From Fretibacterium sp. (GTDB taxonomy: Bacteria; Synergistota; Synergistia; Synergistales; Aminobacteriaceae), in the NCBI GenBank assembly GCA_016280565.1, contig JAEEGY010000048.1, positions 1 to 7,640 of the forward strand: 7,640 nt of DNA, read 5' to 3'. A program made the translations under genes and the position numbers. Positions 1-5,830 of the stretch are shown here, one piece after another. The first letter of the stretch is position 1; each line of letters starts with the position of its first letter. The notes under the pieces are model-generated. The model was not told where the DNA came from. It saw only the letters and a list, made by a program, of their open reading frames with translations, and made no database searches.

Positions 1-322
1 CATTGTTGATATAGACGACGCCGTCGCGAATATCAACCACGTCTCCTGGGACAGCGATGACTCGCTTCACGAAGTCGCGGTCCCGGTCCACCGGGTAACG
101 GAACACATAAAGCGCCCCGCGGGACGGCGGGAAGAACCAGTTCCAGAACTTCGCCACCAGCACACGGTCGCCCACCTCAAGCGTGGGGATCATGGAGCCG
201 CTTGGGATCCAAAAGGCCTGCACGATGAACGTACGTATGATCATCGCCAGGACAAACGCCCAGACGATGGTCTCAATTGTCTCTCTCCACCAGGGTTTTG
301 CTGCTGCTCCTGCCAATTCCAT
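1..322 (-). CDS. lepB: Signal peptidase I, N-terminal part (cut by window edge)
   Basis: Membrane-bound serine protease that removes signal peptides from exported proteins on the outer face of the cytoplasmic membrane. I translated it by hand from the reverse strand; 107 codons are visible. After a short cytoplasmic N-terminus, a hydrophobic segment at about residues 16-29 anchors the protein. The box PSGSM follows with the catalytic Ser43, then the VGDRVLVAKF region, and DFVKRVIAVPGD with the general-base Lys86. These are the family's boxes in the usual order. The C-terminal half lies outside the window. Start choice is uncertain: GGAGG (325-329) lies only 2 nt from the ATG at 320-322 but 8 nt from an in-frame TTG at 314-316, so translation may begin two codons later. 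The gene lies 143 bp downstream of pyrE and has its own likely promoter. Identity is secure. Confidence 0.93.
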   Translation of the reverse strand, partial: MELAGAAAKPWWRETIETIVWAFVLAMIIRTFIVQAFWIPSGSMIPTLEVGDRVLVAKFWNWFFPPSRGALYVFRYPVDRDRDFVKRVIAVPGDVVDIRDGVVYINN

Positions 323-336
323 ATCCTCCGTTTACT

Positions 337-371
337 GGGAAGGAATGAGGTCCCTTCCCCTTACCCTCATT
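337..371 (-). promoter_or_regulatory. Two interleaved hairpins in the lepB leader
   Basis: Two perfect 7-bp inverted repeats interlock. AATGAGG (read 371-365) pairs with CCTCATT (350-344), and GGGAAGG (359-353) pairs with CCTTCCC (343-337). In leader RNA order the arms are A, B, A', B'. A' and B' are adjacent, so no connecting loop is left and both stems can hardly form together. That makes them alternative folds rather than a pseudoknot. Neither is followed by a U-run, so this is not a simple terminator. The lepB ribosome site (325-329) begins 7 nt downstream of the second stem. Confidence 0.4.
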
Positions 372-408
372 GCCCGGCGCCGTGCAGGGCAGAGCGTTCT
401 TAAATAAT

Positions 409-437
409 AATATAGCGCGAACGGCGCGGACAGGCAA
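409..437 (-). promoter_or_regulatory. Likely sigma70-type promoter of lepB
   Basis: On the minus strand a -35 box TTGCCT (432-437) is followed after 17 nt by a -10 box TATATT (409-414), 4/6 and 5/6 matches to consensus at ideal spacing. It lies between pyrE and lepB in an AT-rich pocket. Transcription would start near 402 and give a leader of about 80 nt before the lepB start. No clear pyrE terminator is visible here, so read-through from the pyr operon may also supply lepB. Confidence 0.55.
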
Positions 438-465
438 GCAAAAATTTTGAGTCTCGCGGCGACGC

Positions 466-1047
466 CTACGGCACCTTCCGGCTGCCGGGCTTGACGATGG
501 GCATGCCTTCCTTGCAGAGGGGACAGTCCTCTTCCTTCCAGTTTGTCGCCTCCAGCGTCATCAGCGCATGGAAGGGGACGCCGAAGTCCGCCTTCCCGCC
601 GGAGCGGTCCACCACCGAGCCCACGCCCACGACCTCGCCGCCCGCCGCGCGGACAAGGCCGATGACCTCTTTCACGGACCCGCCGGTCGTCACCACGTCC
701 TCCACCACAAGCACCTTCTGGCCCGCCTCGACGCGGAATCCCCGCCGGAACGTCATCTTTCCGTCCTCGCGCTCCGAGAAGATGTTGGGGACGCCCAGCG
801 CACGCGCCACCTCGTAGGCCATGATGATCCCGCCCAGGGCCGGCCCGGCCACAAGATCGATCTTCTGCCCCGCAAATTTCTCCGCCAGCGCGGCGCAGAG
901 CTGCTCGCTCTCCTTCGGGAACTGGAACAGCGCGGCGCACTGCATGTACCGGTCGCTGTGCAACCCCGATGTCAGGCGGAAGTGCCCTTGCTTCAGCGCC
1001 CCGAGGCGCGTCAGGATCTCCCGCGTCATTTCCTGTGTATCTTGCAT
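466..1047 (-). CDS. pyrE: Orotate phosphoribosyltransferase, Thermus-type
   Basis: Converts orotate and PRPP to orotidine 5'-phosphate, the fifth step of UMP synthesis, in the cytoplasm. The 193-residue protein has the N-terminal GHFRLTSGLHSDRYMQCA stretch (21-38) typical of the Thermus-type PyrE family, the substrate loop around VAGPALGG (66-73), and the PRPP-binding motif VLVVEDVVTTGGS (112-124). A C-terminal CPLC (C175, C178) is a CxxC pair that may bind metal; that role is inference. The start is well supported: AAGGAGGGA sits 6 nt upstream of the ATG. It is the last pyrimidine gene of the operon, 21 bp after pyrF, which makes the substrate-product order of PyrE and PyrF adjacent on the chromosome. 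Length fits the family. Confidence 0.96.
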   Translation of the reverse strand: MQDTQEMTREILTRLGALKQGHFRLTSGLHSDRYMQCAALFQFPKESEQLCAALAEKFAGQKIDLVAGPALGGIIMAYEVARALGVPNIFSEREDGKMTFRRGFRVEAGQKVLVVEDVVTTGGSVKEVIGLVRAAGGEVVGVGSVVDRSGGKADFGVPFHALMTLEATNWKEEDCPLCKEGMPIVKPGSRKVP

Positions 1048-1068
1048 GATAAGTCCCTCCTTAATTAT

Positions 1069-1950
1069 TTACTTTTGGTGAATTGCTGAGCGAAGGTCCT
1101 CGCGCATCCGCAGAGCCTCGTCCCGTGCCGCGGAGACAAAATCGTCCGTGCCCGCTTTCTTGTGGGCGCAGATCAGGCTGCGGGAGGCGTTGATGAGCGC
1201 GCCCCGGCCATCCTTACCGAAGCACCCCGCCAGTTCTTTGGCAGAGGCCCCTTGCGCCCCATAGCCCGGAACCAGGAAGAACGTGTGAGGCATCCGGCCG
1301 CGCAGCATGGCTCCCTGCTCAGGGTACGTTGCGCCCACCACCGCCCCGACGGAGCTGTAGCCTTCCTCCCCGATGAGGGGCTCGCCCCACTCCGAAACCT
1401 TGTCCCCCACGCGGGCGAACAGCGGCACGCCACCCTCCGTCATCAGGTCCTGAAACTCGCCCGACGAAGGGTTGGACGTCTTGACCAGAGCGAAGATGCC
1501 CCGGCCCGTCTTTTGGCAGTCGTCGATGAAGGGGCGCATCCCGTCGCTGCCCAGGTAGGGGTTGACAGTCATGAAGTCCACGGACGTGCGCGCGTCCGGC
1601 GCAAGGTAAGCCCCGGAGTAGGCGCTGGCCGTCGCACCGATGTCCCCGCGCTTAGCGTCCAGTATGACGACGTAGCCCAGCCGCCGCGCCTCTGTCAGCG
1701 TGTCCGTCATGCAGGCCAGGCCCGCGAGGCCCATCAGCTCGTAGTACGCCGCCTGGACCTTCACGCTGGGGACGATGTCCTTCAGCGCGTCCAGCAGCGC
1801 GAAGTTGAAGTCCCGCACGGCGTTGGCGGGCTGTCCGGGGTGTTCCCGGACGCAGGAGGGGGGCAGGTACTCAAGCCGCGTATCCAGCCCCAGGGCTGTG
1901 GGGTTATCCTTTTCCTCTATCGCGCGGATGAGCCGGTCAATTTGCATCAT
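1069..1950 (-). CDS. pyrF: Orotidine 5'-phosphate decarboxylase, subfamily 2
   Basis: Decarboxylates OMP to UMP, the last step of de novo pyrimidine synthesis. The 293 residues are longer than the E. coli-type enzyme and match the long subfamily 2. Visible landmarks are ALGLDTR (19-25, substrate-binding Asp), VKVQAAYYE (63-71), the catalytic DAKRGDI (98-104: Asp98, Lys100, Asp103), the DFMTVNPYLGSDGM stretch (125-138) and FALVKTSNPSS (153-163). The start codon overlaps the pyrR stop (ATGA, 1947-1950), so the two are probably translationally coupled. A second ATG follows immediately; either could serve. The stop lies 21 bp before pyrE. Nothing looks broken. Confidence 0.96.
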   Translation of the reverse strand: MMQIDRLIRAIEEKDNPTALGLDTRLEYLPPSCVREHPGQPANAVRDFNFALLDALKDIVPSVKVQAAYYELMGLAGLACMTDTLTEARRLGYVVILDAKRGDIGATASAYSGAYLAPDARTSVDFMTVNPYLGSDGMRPFIDDCQKTGRGIFALVKTSNPSSGEFQDLMTEGGVPLFARVGDKVSEWGEPLIGEEGYSSVGAVVGATYPEQGAMLRGRMPHTFFLVPGYGAQGASAKELAGCFGKDGRGALINASRSLICAHKKAGTDDFVSAARDEALRMREDLRSAIHQK

Positions 1951-2546
1951 GCTTCATGGGCGCCTCCTCCCGTCTCCCCCGTCCGCGCCTTTTCTAAAAG
2001 CACGACACCGTCCTCCCCACCGTCGTACCCCGGCAGCCGCACGGAGACGAGCTCCGCGTGGGATGTGGGGACATTTTTGCCCACGTAGTCTGCGTGGATG
2101 GGGAGCTCCCGGTGCCCCCGGTCGATGAGCACGGCGAGCTGGATGGTCCGCGGCCGGCCGGACTCGATGAGCGCCTCCATCGCGGCGCGCACCGTGCGGC
2201 CCGTGAAGAGCACGTCGTCCACCAGGATCACGTCGCGGCCCGTGACGCTGAATGGGATATCCGTCTCGGCCATTTCCCTTTCCTCGCCCTCGCGTTCTTT
2301 TAGGAACGTCAGGTCATCGCGGTAGAAGGTGACGTCCAGCGTGCCGGTGGGGACTTTTCCCCCCTCTATGGTCTTGATGTGCTCCGCGATGCTCCGCGCT
2401 AAGGGGACACCCCGGCGCTGGATGCCGATCAGGACGACGTTCTCCGTCCCCCGGTTGTGCTCGACGATCTCATAACCAATGCGCTGGATCGCGCGGTCCA
2501 CCGCCTTGGCGTCCATGATGCGTGCTTTCTCGTGTAATGGTCCCAT
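1947..2546 (-). CDS. pyrR: PyrR: pyrimidine operon regulator / uracil phosphoribosyltransferase
   Basis: PyrR proteins bind pyr mRNA when UMP is high and cause attenuation; many also convert uracil and PRPP to UMP. The 199-residue protein aligns along its length with B. subtilis PyrR from memory. It has the YRDDL segment (75-79), the PRPP motif VILVDDVLFTGRT (106-118), GRPRTIQLAVLIDRGHRELPI (from 130) and ADYVGKNVPTS (152-162). The C-terminus carries a Gly-rich extension beyond the usual end. Start at 2546 is supported by AAGGAGA about 11 nt upstream. The gene follows the AMMECR1 fusion by only 38 bp and overlaps pyrF by 4 bp. There is no room for the usual leader with antiterminator and terminator just upstream, so how PyrR controls this operon is unclear. 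Confidence 0.95.
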   Translation of the reverse strand: MGPLHEKARIMDAKAVDRAIQRIGYEIVEHNRGTENVVLIGIQRRGVPLARSIAEHIKTIEGGKVPTGTLDVTFYRDDLTFLKEREGEEREMAETDIPFSVTGRDVILVDDVLFTGRTVRAAMEALIESGRPRTIQLAVLIDRGHRELPIHADYVGKNVPTSHAELVSVRLPGYDGGEDGVVLLEKARTGETGGGAHEA

Positions 2547-2578
2547 GGTTTCTCAGTCTCCTTGTTTTTACTCTCATA

Positions 2579-2607
2579 AGTATATTATCCCCGCAGATCC
2601 GCCTCGA
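2579..2607 (-). promoter_or_regulatory. Possible weak internal promoter before pyrR
   Basis: On the minus strand TATACT (2579-2584) lies just after the stop of the AMMECR1 fusion gene, with TCGAGG (2602-2607) 17 nt upstream. The -10 is good (5/6), the -35 poor (3/6). It would start transcription about 25 nt before pyrR and allow pyrRFE to be expressed apart from the upstream gene. The A+T-rich patch could also be chance. Confidence 0.25.
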
Positions 2608-3961
2608 CTGGCGGCTCCTTATAGCGGGTTACCTGGAAGCGCTCAAACTTCACGCCGTCCAGGCTGTAAAGGCCTGCCTTCTGTGCTGCGATGGACACCT
2701 GCTGTTCCACGGTGTCCACGCCCTCCAGGTCCGGCAGCAGCACCCCGCGCCGGAGCCCCTTGGAGACGATGACGCCAAAATGTTTGGGGTCAAGCTGCTC
2801 CATGCCCTCAACCGGTTCCGGCTCCGAGAGCACGTCCACCGAGAACACAGCGTTATCCAGCTCTCCTGCCGTCATGGGGGGGAACCGCGGGTCCCGCGTC
2901 GAGGCCAGAACGGCATTCTCAATAACCTCCCGATCCAGGGACGGCCAGGCCGGGGCCAGAGTCCCGATGCAGCCCCGGAGCGAACCGTCCTTTTGCTTGA
3001 TGGAGACGAAGCAGGCCTGGCGCCCCTTCCAGAGGGGGGATGAAACGACCTCATCGCCGCTCTTTGGGAGGGGCTGCCCTGTCAACAGCCGCCTTACCGT
3101 TTCCCGCGCCAGGCGCACAGGGGCAGGGGCCTGACCAGCAGAGGGCTTCCCTGCTTCCCTCGTCGAAAGCCACAGTGCGTTGCAGTAGCCGACACCAAAG
3201 GGCCCCTCGTGGGAGAATACCTGGATTTTCCCGCTCAGCTTTTCTGTCAGCCCCAGCATGGCCATGACGGAGCGATAACCACACTCCCCGGCGTTTTCGA
3301 TGCAGTCCTCCCCCAGGGCCAGCAGCGGCTCCGGTGAGCCTTGCCTCAGTGCGTCCTCCACGGCGGTGTCGAACGCGGGGCCGTCCTCCGGCGCGTACCC
3401 GGCGGGGGCGTCCGGAGTGAGACGGTGGGAAAGGTCGCCGCTGGCCAGCAGGGCCCAGCGCCGGCCATCGTCGAAGTCCGCAAGGCTCCTTCCCATCTCA
3501 AAGGCCTGTTCGGGCGTCAATCCAATGGGCGAGGCCAGCACTACGGACGGCAGCCAGCCATCCCAGGCGCGCCGCAGGAAATAGAGCGGCACCGTGGTGC
3601 CCTGGTCCGTCCTCAGGCCGGGGGAAGGCTGTGTGTAAATGGGGACACTGGCGGCGGAGAGATGGGCGTTCAGCGCCTCCTGGTCCTGCCGCGCCGAGGC
3701 GGGCGAGAAAACGACGCCGGGAGCCCCGAAGGGAGCGAAGGAGCCCTGGTACTGATTGGCGGTGTTGAGGAACAGTGCGCCGGGGACGTAGGGCTGATGG
3801 GGCGAGAGGACCAGCAGCACGTCCGGCCTCTGTCCTCTCACCCGGCCTGTCAGCTCCGAGCCGCCGCGCAGCGTCTCCGCCGCCTCCCGCTCACGGCCCT
3901 TCCCCACCTCCGGCACGAGGATAGGGGGATGAGGCATGAGCGCCGACCATATCCACGACAT
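2585..3961 (-). CDS. LigB-like extradiol dioxygenase domain fused to AMMECR1 domain (AmmeMemoRadiSam system A-type)
   Basis: Two-domain cytoplasmic protein of unknown physiological role. Using the start at 3961 (458 residues), about 1-265 form a class III extradiol dioxygenase/MEMO-like domain: HPP near the N-terminus (His11), SPHQPY (His55), SGDLSHR (His179) and GECGYR (Glu226), positions where this fold binds metal. About 280-450 form an AMMECR1 domain with its hallmark LRGCIG (328-333), then DREVIENA and DPRFPPM. Fusions of these two domains are known, and AMMECR1, MEMO and a radical SAM protein often co-occur; no radical SAM gene is in view. Where relatives commonly read DHG before the TVPL stretch, this protein has DQG (Gln120). 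Start choice: GGGAGGG abuts an ATG at 3965-3967 but lies 6-7 nt before the ATG at 3959-3961, so the latter is preferred. It leads the pyr operon, 38 bp before pyrR. Confidence 0.88.
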   Translation of the reverse strand: MSWIWSALMPHPPILVPEVGKGREREAAETLRGGSELTGRVRGQRPDVLLVLSPHQPYVPGALFLNTANQYQGSFAPFGAPGVVFSPASARQDQEALNAHLSAASVPIYTQPSPGLRTDQGTTVPLYFLRRAWDGWLPSVVLASPIGLTPEQAFEMGRSLADFDDGRRWALLASGDLSHRLTPDAPAGYAPEDGPAFDTAVEDALRQGSPEPLLALGEDCIENAGECGYRSVMAMLGLTEKLSGKIQVFSHEGPFGVGYCNALWLSTREAGKPSAGQAPAPVRLARETVRRLLTGQPLPKSGDEVVSSPLWKGRQACFVSIKQKDGSLRGCIGTLAPAWPSLDREVIENAVLASTRDPRFPPMTAGELDNAVFSVDVLSEPEPVEGMEQLDPKHFGVIVSKGLRRGVLLPDLEGVDTVEQQVSIAAQKAGLYSLDGVKFERFQVTRYKEPPVEADLRG

Positions 3962-3992
3962 GAGCATCCCTCCCGCATGAGATTTCTGTAAT

Positions 3993-3998
3993 ATTTTA
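3993..3998 (-). promoter_or_regulatory. Likely -10 box of the AMMECR1-pyr operon promoter
   Basis: TAAAAT on the minus strand, about 31 nt upstream of the chosen start of the AMMECR1 fusion. No good -35 is seen at 16-18 nt. Its main support is the near match to the plus-strand -10 unit at 4068-4073, including the downstream 9-bp box. Confidence 0.4.
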
Positions 3999-4067
3999 CC
4001 CCGGCGCGGCCAAAATACCTAATGGGTCCGAATACCAGGGGGGAAACGCCGGGCCCTCGTTTTGCGC

Positions 4068-4073
4068 TATAAT
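4068..4073 (+). promoter_or_regulatory. Likely -10 box of the mntA-hepT promoter
   Basis: Perfect TATAAT 44 nt before the mntA start. The position 17 nt upstream (4045-4050) has no TTGACA-like box, so the promoter may be activator-dependent or use another contact. The 9-bp box AAATCTCAT begins 7 nt after the -10, covering the expected start site. Confidence 0.5.
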
Positions 4074-4117
4074 ACCTATAAAATCTCATCTTGTACGGGC
4101 GAAGGGGATGATTTTGT

Positions 4118-4420
4118 ATGACGGCAGAGGAACTTCAACATCTTAAGGAGATCGTTGCCCCCATCGCGGAGCGGTACGGCGTCGAACGTGTGTCTCTTTT
4201 TGGCTCGCGCGCGCGCGGCGAGGAACGGCCGGACAGCGATTATGACTTTTTGGTTTATTGCGAAAATATCAAGAGCCTGTTCACTCTTGGCGGGCTTTTC
4301 ATGGATATGAAGGATGCAGTGGGGGCGGAGATCGATCTTGTCACGGAGGACAGCAATGACAGGGAGTTTATTCACGACATCAAGCAGGACGAGGTAGTTG
4401 TGTATGAACAAGCGAGATAG
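4118..4420 (+). CDS. mntA: MntA-like minimal nucleotidyltransferase, antitoxin of a type VII pair
   Basis: In characterised MntA-HepT pairs the nucleotidyltransferase transfers AMP from ATP to a tyrosine of the HEPN toxin and silences it. The 100 residues contain GS-X10-DXD exactly: Gly29-Ser30, then Asp41 and Asp43 (GSRARG through SDYDF), and a third acidic position in EIDLV (Asp73). These are the metal and nucleotide-binding residues. No other domain is present and the length is normal for the minimal family. AAGGGGATG precedes the ATG at a rather long spacing of about 8-11 nt. The 3' end overlaps hepT by 17 bp in another frame, so the two are coupled, antitoxin first. Base composition is lower in G+C than the pyr genes, in line with acquisition by transfer. 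Family call is firm; activity as antitoxin is inferred from the partner. Confidence 0.9.
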   Translation: MTAEELQHLKEIVAPIAERYGVERVSLFGSRARGEERPDSDYDFLVYCENIKSLFTLGGLFMDMKDAVGAEIDLVTEDSNDREFIHDIKQDEVVVYEQAR

Positions 4421-4775
4421 ACGTGTGCTCGAGAAAATACTGGGTTATTGTGCTAAAGTATTCAAGACGCATCAGTTTTTTCATAACGATAAGCTATTGT
4501 TTGTTGACGAGGAAGCCGGTTTTATCTACCGCGACGCTGTATCGATGTCTATACTCCAGATAGGAGAACTTTCCAAATCGCTTACTGATGAAATGCGTCA
4601 GGCCCATGCTGATATTCCGTGGCGCGAAATTGTGGGGATGCGTGACGTCGCAGTTCATCATTACGGTTCTTGGAACTATGAAAAAGTCTGGGGCACGTCG
4701 CAGGATGACGTCCCCGCTCTTGAGGAGAAGGTGCGGCTTATCCTGGCGACAGAGGAGACAGAAGTTGCGTTATAA
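4404..4775 (+). CDS. hepT: HepT-like HEPN (DUF86) RNase toxin
   Basis: HEPN toxins are small helical dimeric RNases that cleave tRNA or mRNA. The 123-residue protein carries the family signature RX4HXY as RDVAVHHY: Arg80 and His85 are the RNase pair and Tyr87 is the residue that MntA AMPylates in studied systems. Upstream, RDAVSMSILQIGELSKSL (43-60) is the characteristic DUF86 helix, and IPWREIVGMRD (71-81) leads into the motif. All key residues are present, so it should be active. Start: an in-frame TTG at 4398 exists, but the ATG at 4404 has GAGG 9 nt upstream, inside mntA, and is preferred. The coding region is A+T-rich (4441-4500 about 33% G+C by hand count) unlike its neighbours, suggesting transfer. 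The gene ends 83 bp before the ankyrin gene. Confidence 0.9.
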   Translation: MNKRDRRVLEKILGYCAKVFKTHQFFHNDKLLFVDEEAGFIYRDAVSMSILQIGELSKSLTDEMRQAHADIPWREIVGMRDVAVHHYGSWNYEKVWGTSQDDVPALEEKVRLILATEETEVAL

Positions 4776-4858
4776 GCGATACTCTGCTGTCACAACTCCG
4801 CAAAGCTGATTGAGTAACGGCGCGGGGGCCCGGACGTATAGCAATGGAGGCGAATGTT

Positions 4859-5725
4859 ATGAAGATCAGAAAACTTTTGGCGCTGTTGACATTAGCCACG
4901 CTCTTGATGCTCTGCCTGACAGCAGCGGCGTGGGCCGCGATGTCGGATTCTGATTTTGTCGCGCTTTGCAAAGAGGGCACTGTCCAGGAAATACGAGCGG
5001 TGCTGCTGAAGGGGGCAAAACCTAACGCGAAGAACAACGGCGGCAGGACGGCGCTGATGTTGGCCACCTTAAATAATAACAATGCCGAAGTCGTCTCCCT
5101 TCTGCTAAAGGCGGGAGCCGGCGTCAACGAGAAGGACAGGAACGGCAGGACAGCGTTAATGATAGCCGCCGAGAGGAATAAGGCCCCGGAAGTCATCTCT
5201 CTTCTGTTGAAGTCCGGAGCAAACATCAACACAAAAGACGACTACGGCGATACGGCGCTGGTGCTGGCCGCTGGGTATCAAGACCCCGAGGTGATCTCCC
5301 TTCTACTGGAGGCAGGGGCCGACGTCAACGTGAAGGGCAGGTACGGTGCAACGGCGCTGATGTGGGCCGTTGCGCAGAATAATAACCCTGACGCTGTCTC
5401 CGTCCTGTTGAAGGCTGGGGCTGGTGTCAACGCGAAGGACAAGGACGGCAAGACGGCGCTGATGATGGCCGCCGCGTTCAATAAAAACCCTGAAGTCCTT
5501 TCCCTTCTATTGAAAGCCGGGGCCGATGTCAACGCAAGGGCCGAGAACGGCGGGACGGCGCTGATGTGGGCCGCCGCACAGAATAATAATCCTGACGTCG
5601 TCTCTGTTCTGTTGAAGGCTGGGGCCGATGTCAACGCGAAGAGCAACGACGGCAAGACGGCCCTTGACCTTGCTCAGGAGTTGGGCAATGTGGAGGCCGT
5701 CAAGGTGCTGGAGGCTGTACGCTAG
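4859..5725 (+). CDS. Exported ankyrin-repeat protein
   Basis: A protein-binding solenoid sent out of the cytoplasm; its partner is unknown. The 288 residues begin with a signal peptide: KIRK, a hydrophobic stretch at about 6-23, then AWA|A for cleavage near residue 26-27. Cys19 has no proper lipobox before it. A degenerate N-terminal ankyrin unit (about 29-60) is followed by six full repeats (61-263) of the type xGxTALMxAAxxNNNPEVVSLLLKAGADVN, 34 residues each except the fourth unit, counting the N-terminal one (33), then a C-terminal cap to residue 288. Start: GGAGG lies 8 nt before this ATG, while an upstream ATG at 4844 overlaps that site and would spoil the signal peptide. It lies between two toxin-antitoxin pairs; no link to either is shown. 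The frame stays open after its TAG into the next antitoxin gene. Confidence 0.9.
   Translation: MKIRKLLALLTLATLLMLCLTAAAWAAMSDSDFVALCKEGTVQEIRAVLLKGAKPNAKNNGGRTALMLATLNNNNAEVVSLLLKAGAGVNEKDRNGRTALMIAAERNKAPEVISLLLKSGANINTKDDYGDTALVLAAGYQDPEVISLLLEAGADVNVKGRYGATALMWAVAQNNNPDAVSVLLKAGAGVNAKDKDGKTALMMAAAFNKNPEVLSLLLKAGADVNARAENGGTALMWAAAQNNNPDVVSVLLKAGADVNAKSNDGKTALDLAQELGNVEAVKVLEAVR
5039..5647 (+). repeat. Six tandem ankyrin-coding repeats (102 bp, one of 99 bp)
   Basis: Units start at 5039, 5141, 5243, 5342, 5444 and 5546, and a shorter C-terminal cap starts at 5648. The unit at 5243 lacks one codon (99 bp). Units 5342 and 5546 are much closer in DNA to each other than to their neighbours: both read TALMWA then AQNNNPD and differ by few bases over about 90 nt at an offset of 204 bp. 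This indicates duplication in steps of two repeats. Confidence 0.85.
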
Positions 5726-5785
5726 GGGTACGAGAAGGAGAAGGAAGTGCTGGCACTGTTTGAGCAGCGGGGCGGGAAATTTTTA

Positions 5786-5794
5786 TGTTACAAT
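5786..5794 (+). promoter_or_regulatory. Possible extended -10 promoter of the yoeB pair
   Basis: TG-T-TACAAT fits an extended -10 element (TGn plus a 5/6 -10 box) that can work without a good -35; none is present. It lies 36 nt before the antitoxin start, with AGGAG at 5817-5821 as ribosome site, 9 nt before the ATG. The 8-bp palindrome TGATATCA (5824-5831) overlaps the start codon and may be an operator. The 105-bp gap after the ankyrin gene (5726-5830) otherwise holds nothing recognisable. Confidence 0.4.
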
Positions 5795-5830
5795 GAACAA
5801 GTTAAGTATCGCATTCAGGAGCGTGATATC

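Larger units (their letters stand above)
3977..4089. repeat. Inverted 9-bp boxes flanking the divergent intergenic region
   Basis: ATGAGATTT (3977-3985) and its exact reverse complement AAATCTCAT (4081-4089) lie at the two ends of the intergenic region between the AMMECR1 fusion gene and mntA. Each box sits at the same distance (6 nt) downstream of a TAWAATA motif read in its own direction, so the 24-nt unit TAWAATA-N6-AAATCTCAT with flanks is mirrored. The boxes would cover the two transcription start regions. A shared operator is the simplest reading; duplication of a promoter is another. Confidence 0.5.

Noticed and set aside
422..461. Rho-independent terminator after pyrE
   Set aside because: An A/T run is present (about 441-449) but no stable G+C-rich stem lies directly before it on the minus strand.
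332..940. Minus-strand open frame of about 200 codons over lepB leader and pyrE
   Set aside because: It is another frame of pyrE, very rich in Arg and Gly as expected from G+C-rich DNA, with no known motif.
1162..2088. Long plus-strand open frame antisense to pyrF
   Set aside because: Mirror of the G+C-rich pyrF codons; low-complexity Arg/Ala/His-rich product, no ribosome site, and pyrF is certain.
3341..3991. Plus-strand open frame antisense to the AMMECR1 fusion
   Set aside because: Composition-driven shadow of a certain gene; no recognisable domain.
4076..4411. Minus-strand open frame opposite mntA
   Set aside because: The plus strand has the exact nucleotidyltransferase motif; the reverse frame has none.
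4859..4930. Lipoprotein signal in the ankyrin protein or DctP
   Set aside because: Cysteines are present in both signal peptides, but the residues before them do not form a standard lipobox.
4738..5232. Minus-strand open frames opposite the ankyrin gene (also 5278-5655)
   Set aside because: Repetitive products are simply the ankyrin repeats read backwards.
5039..5725. CRISPR-like repeat array
   Set aside because: Repeats are contiguous 99-102 bp coding units without spacers and encode ankyrin motifs.
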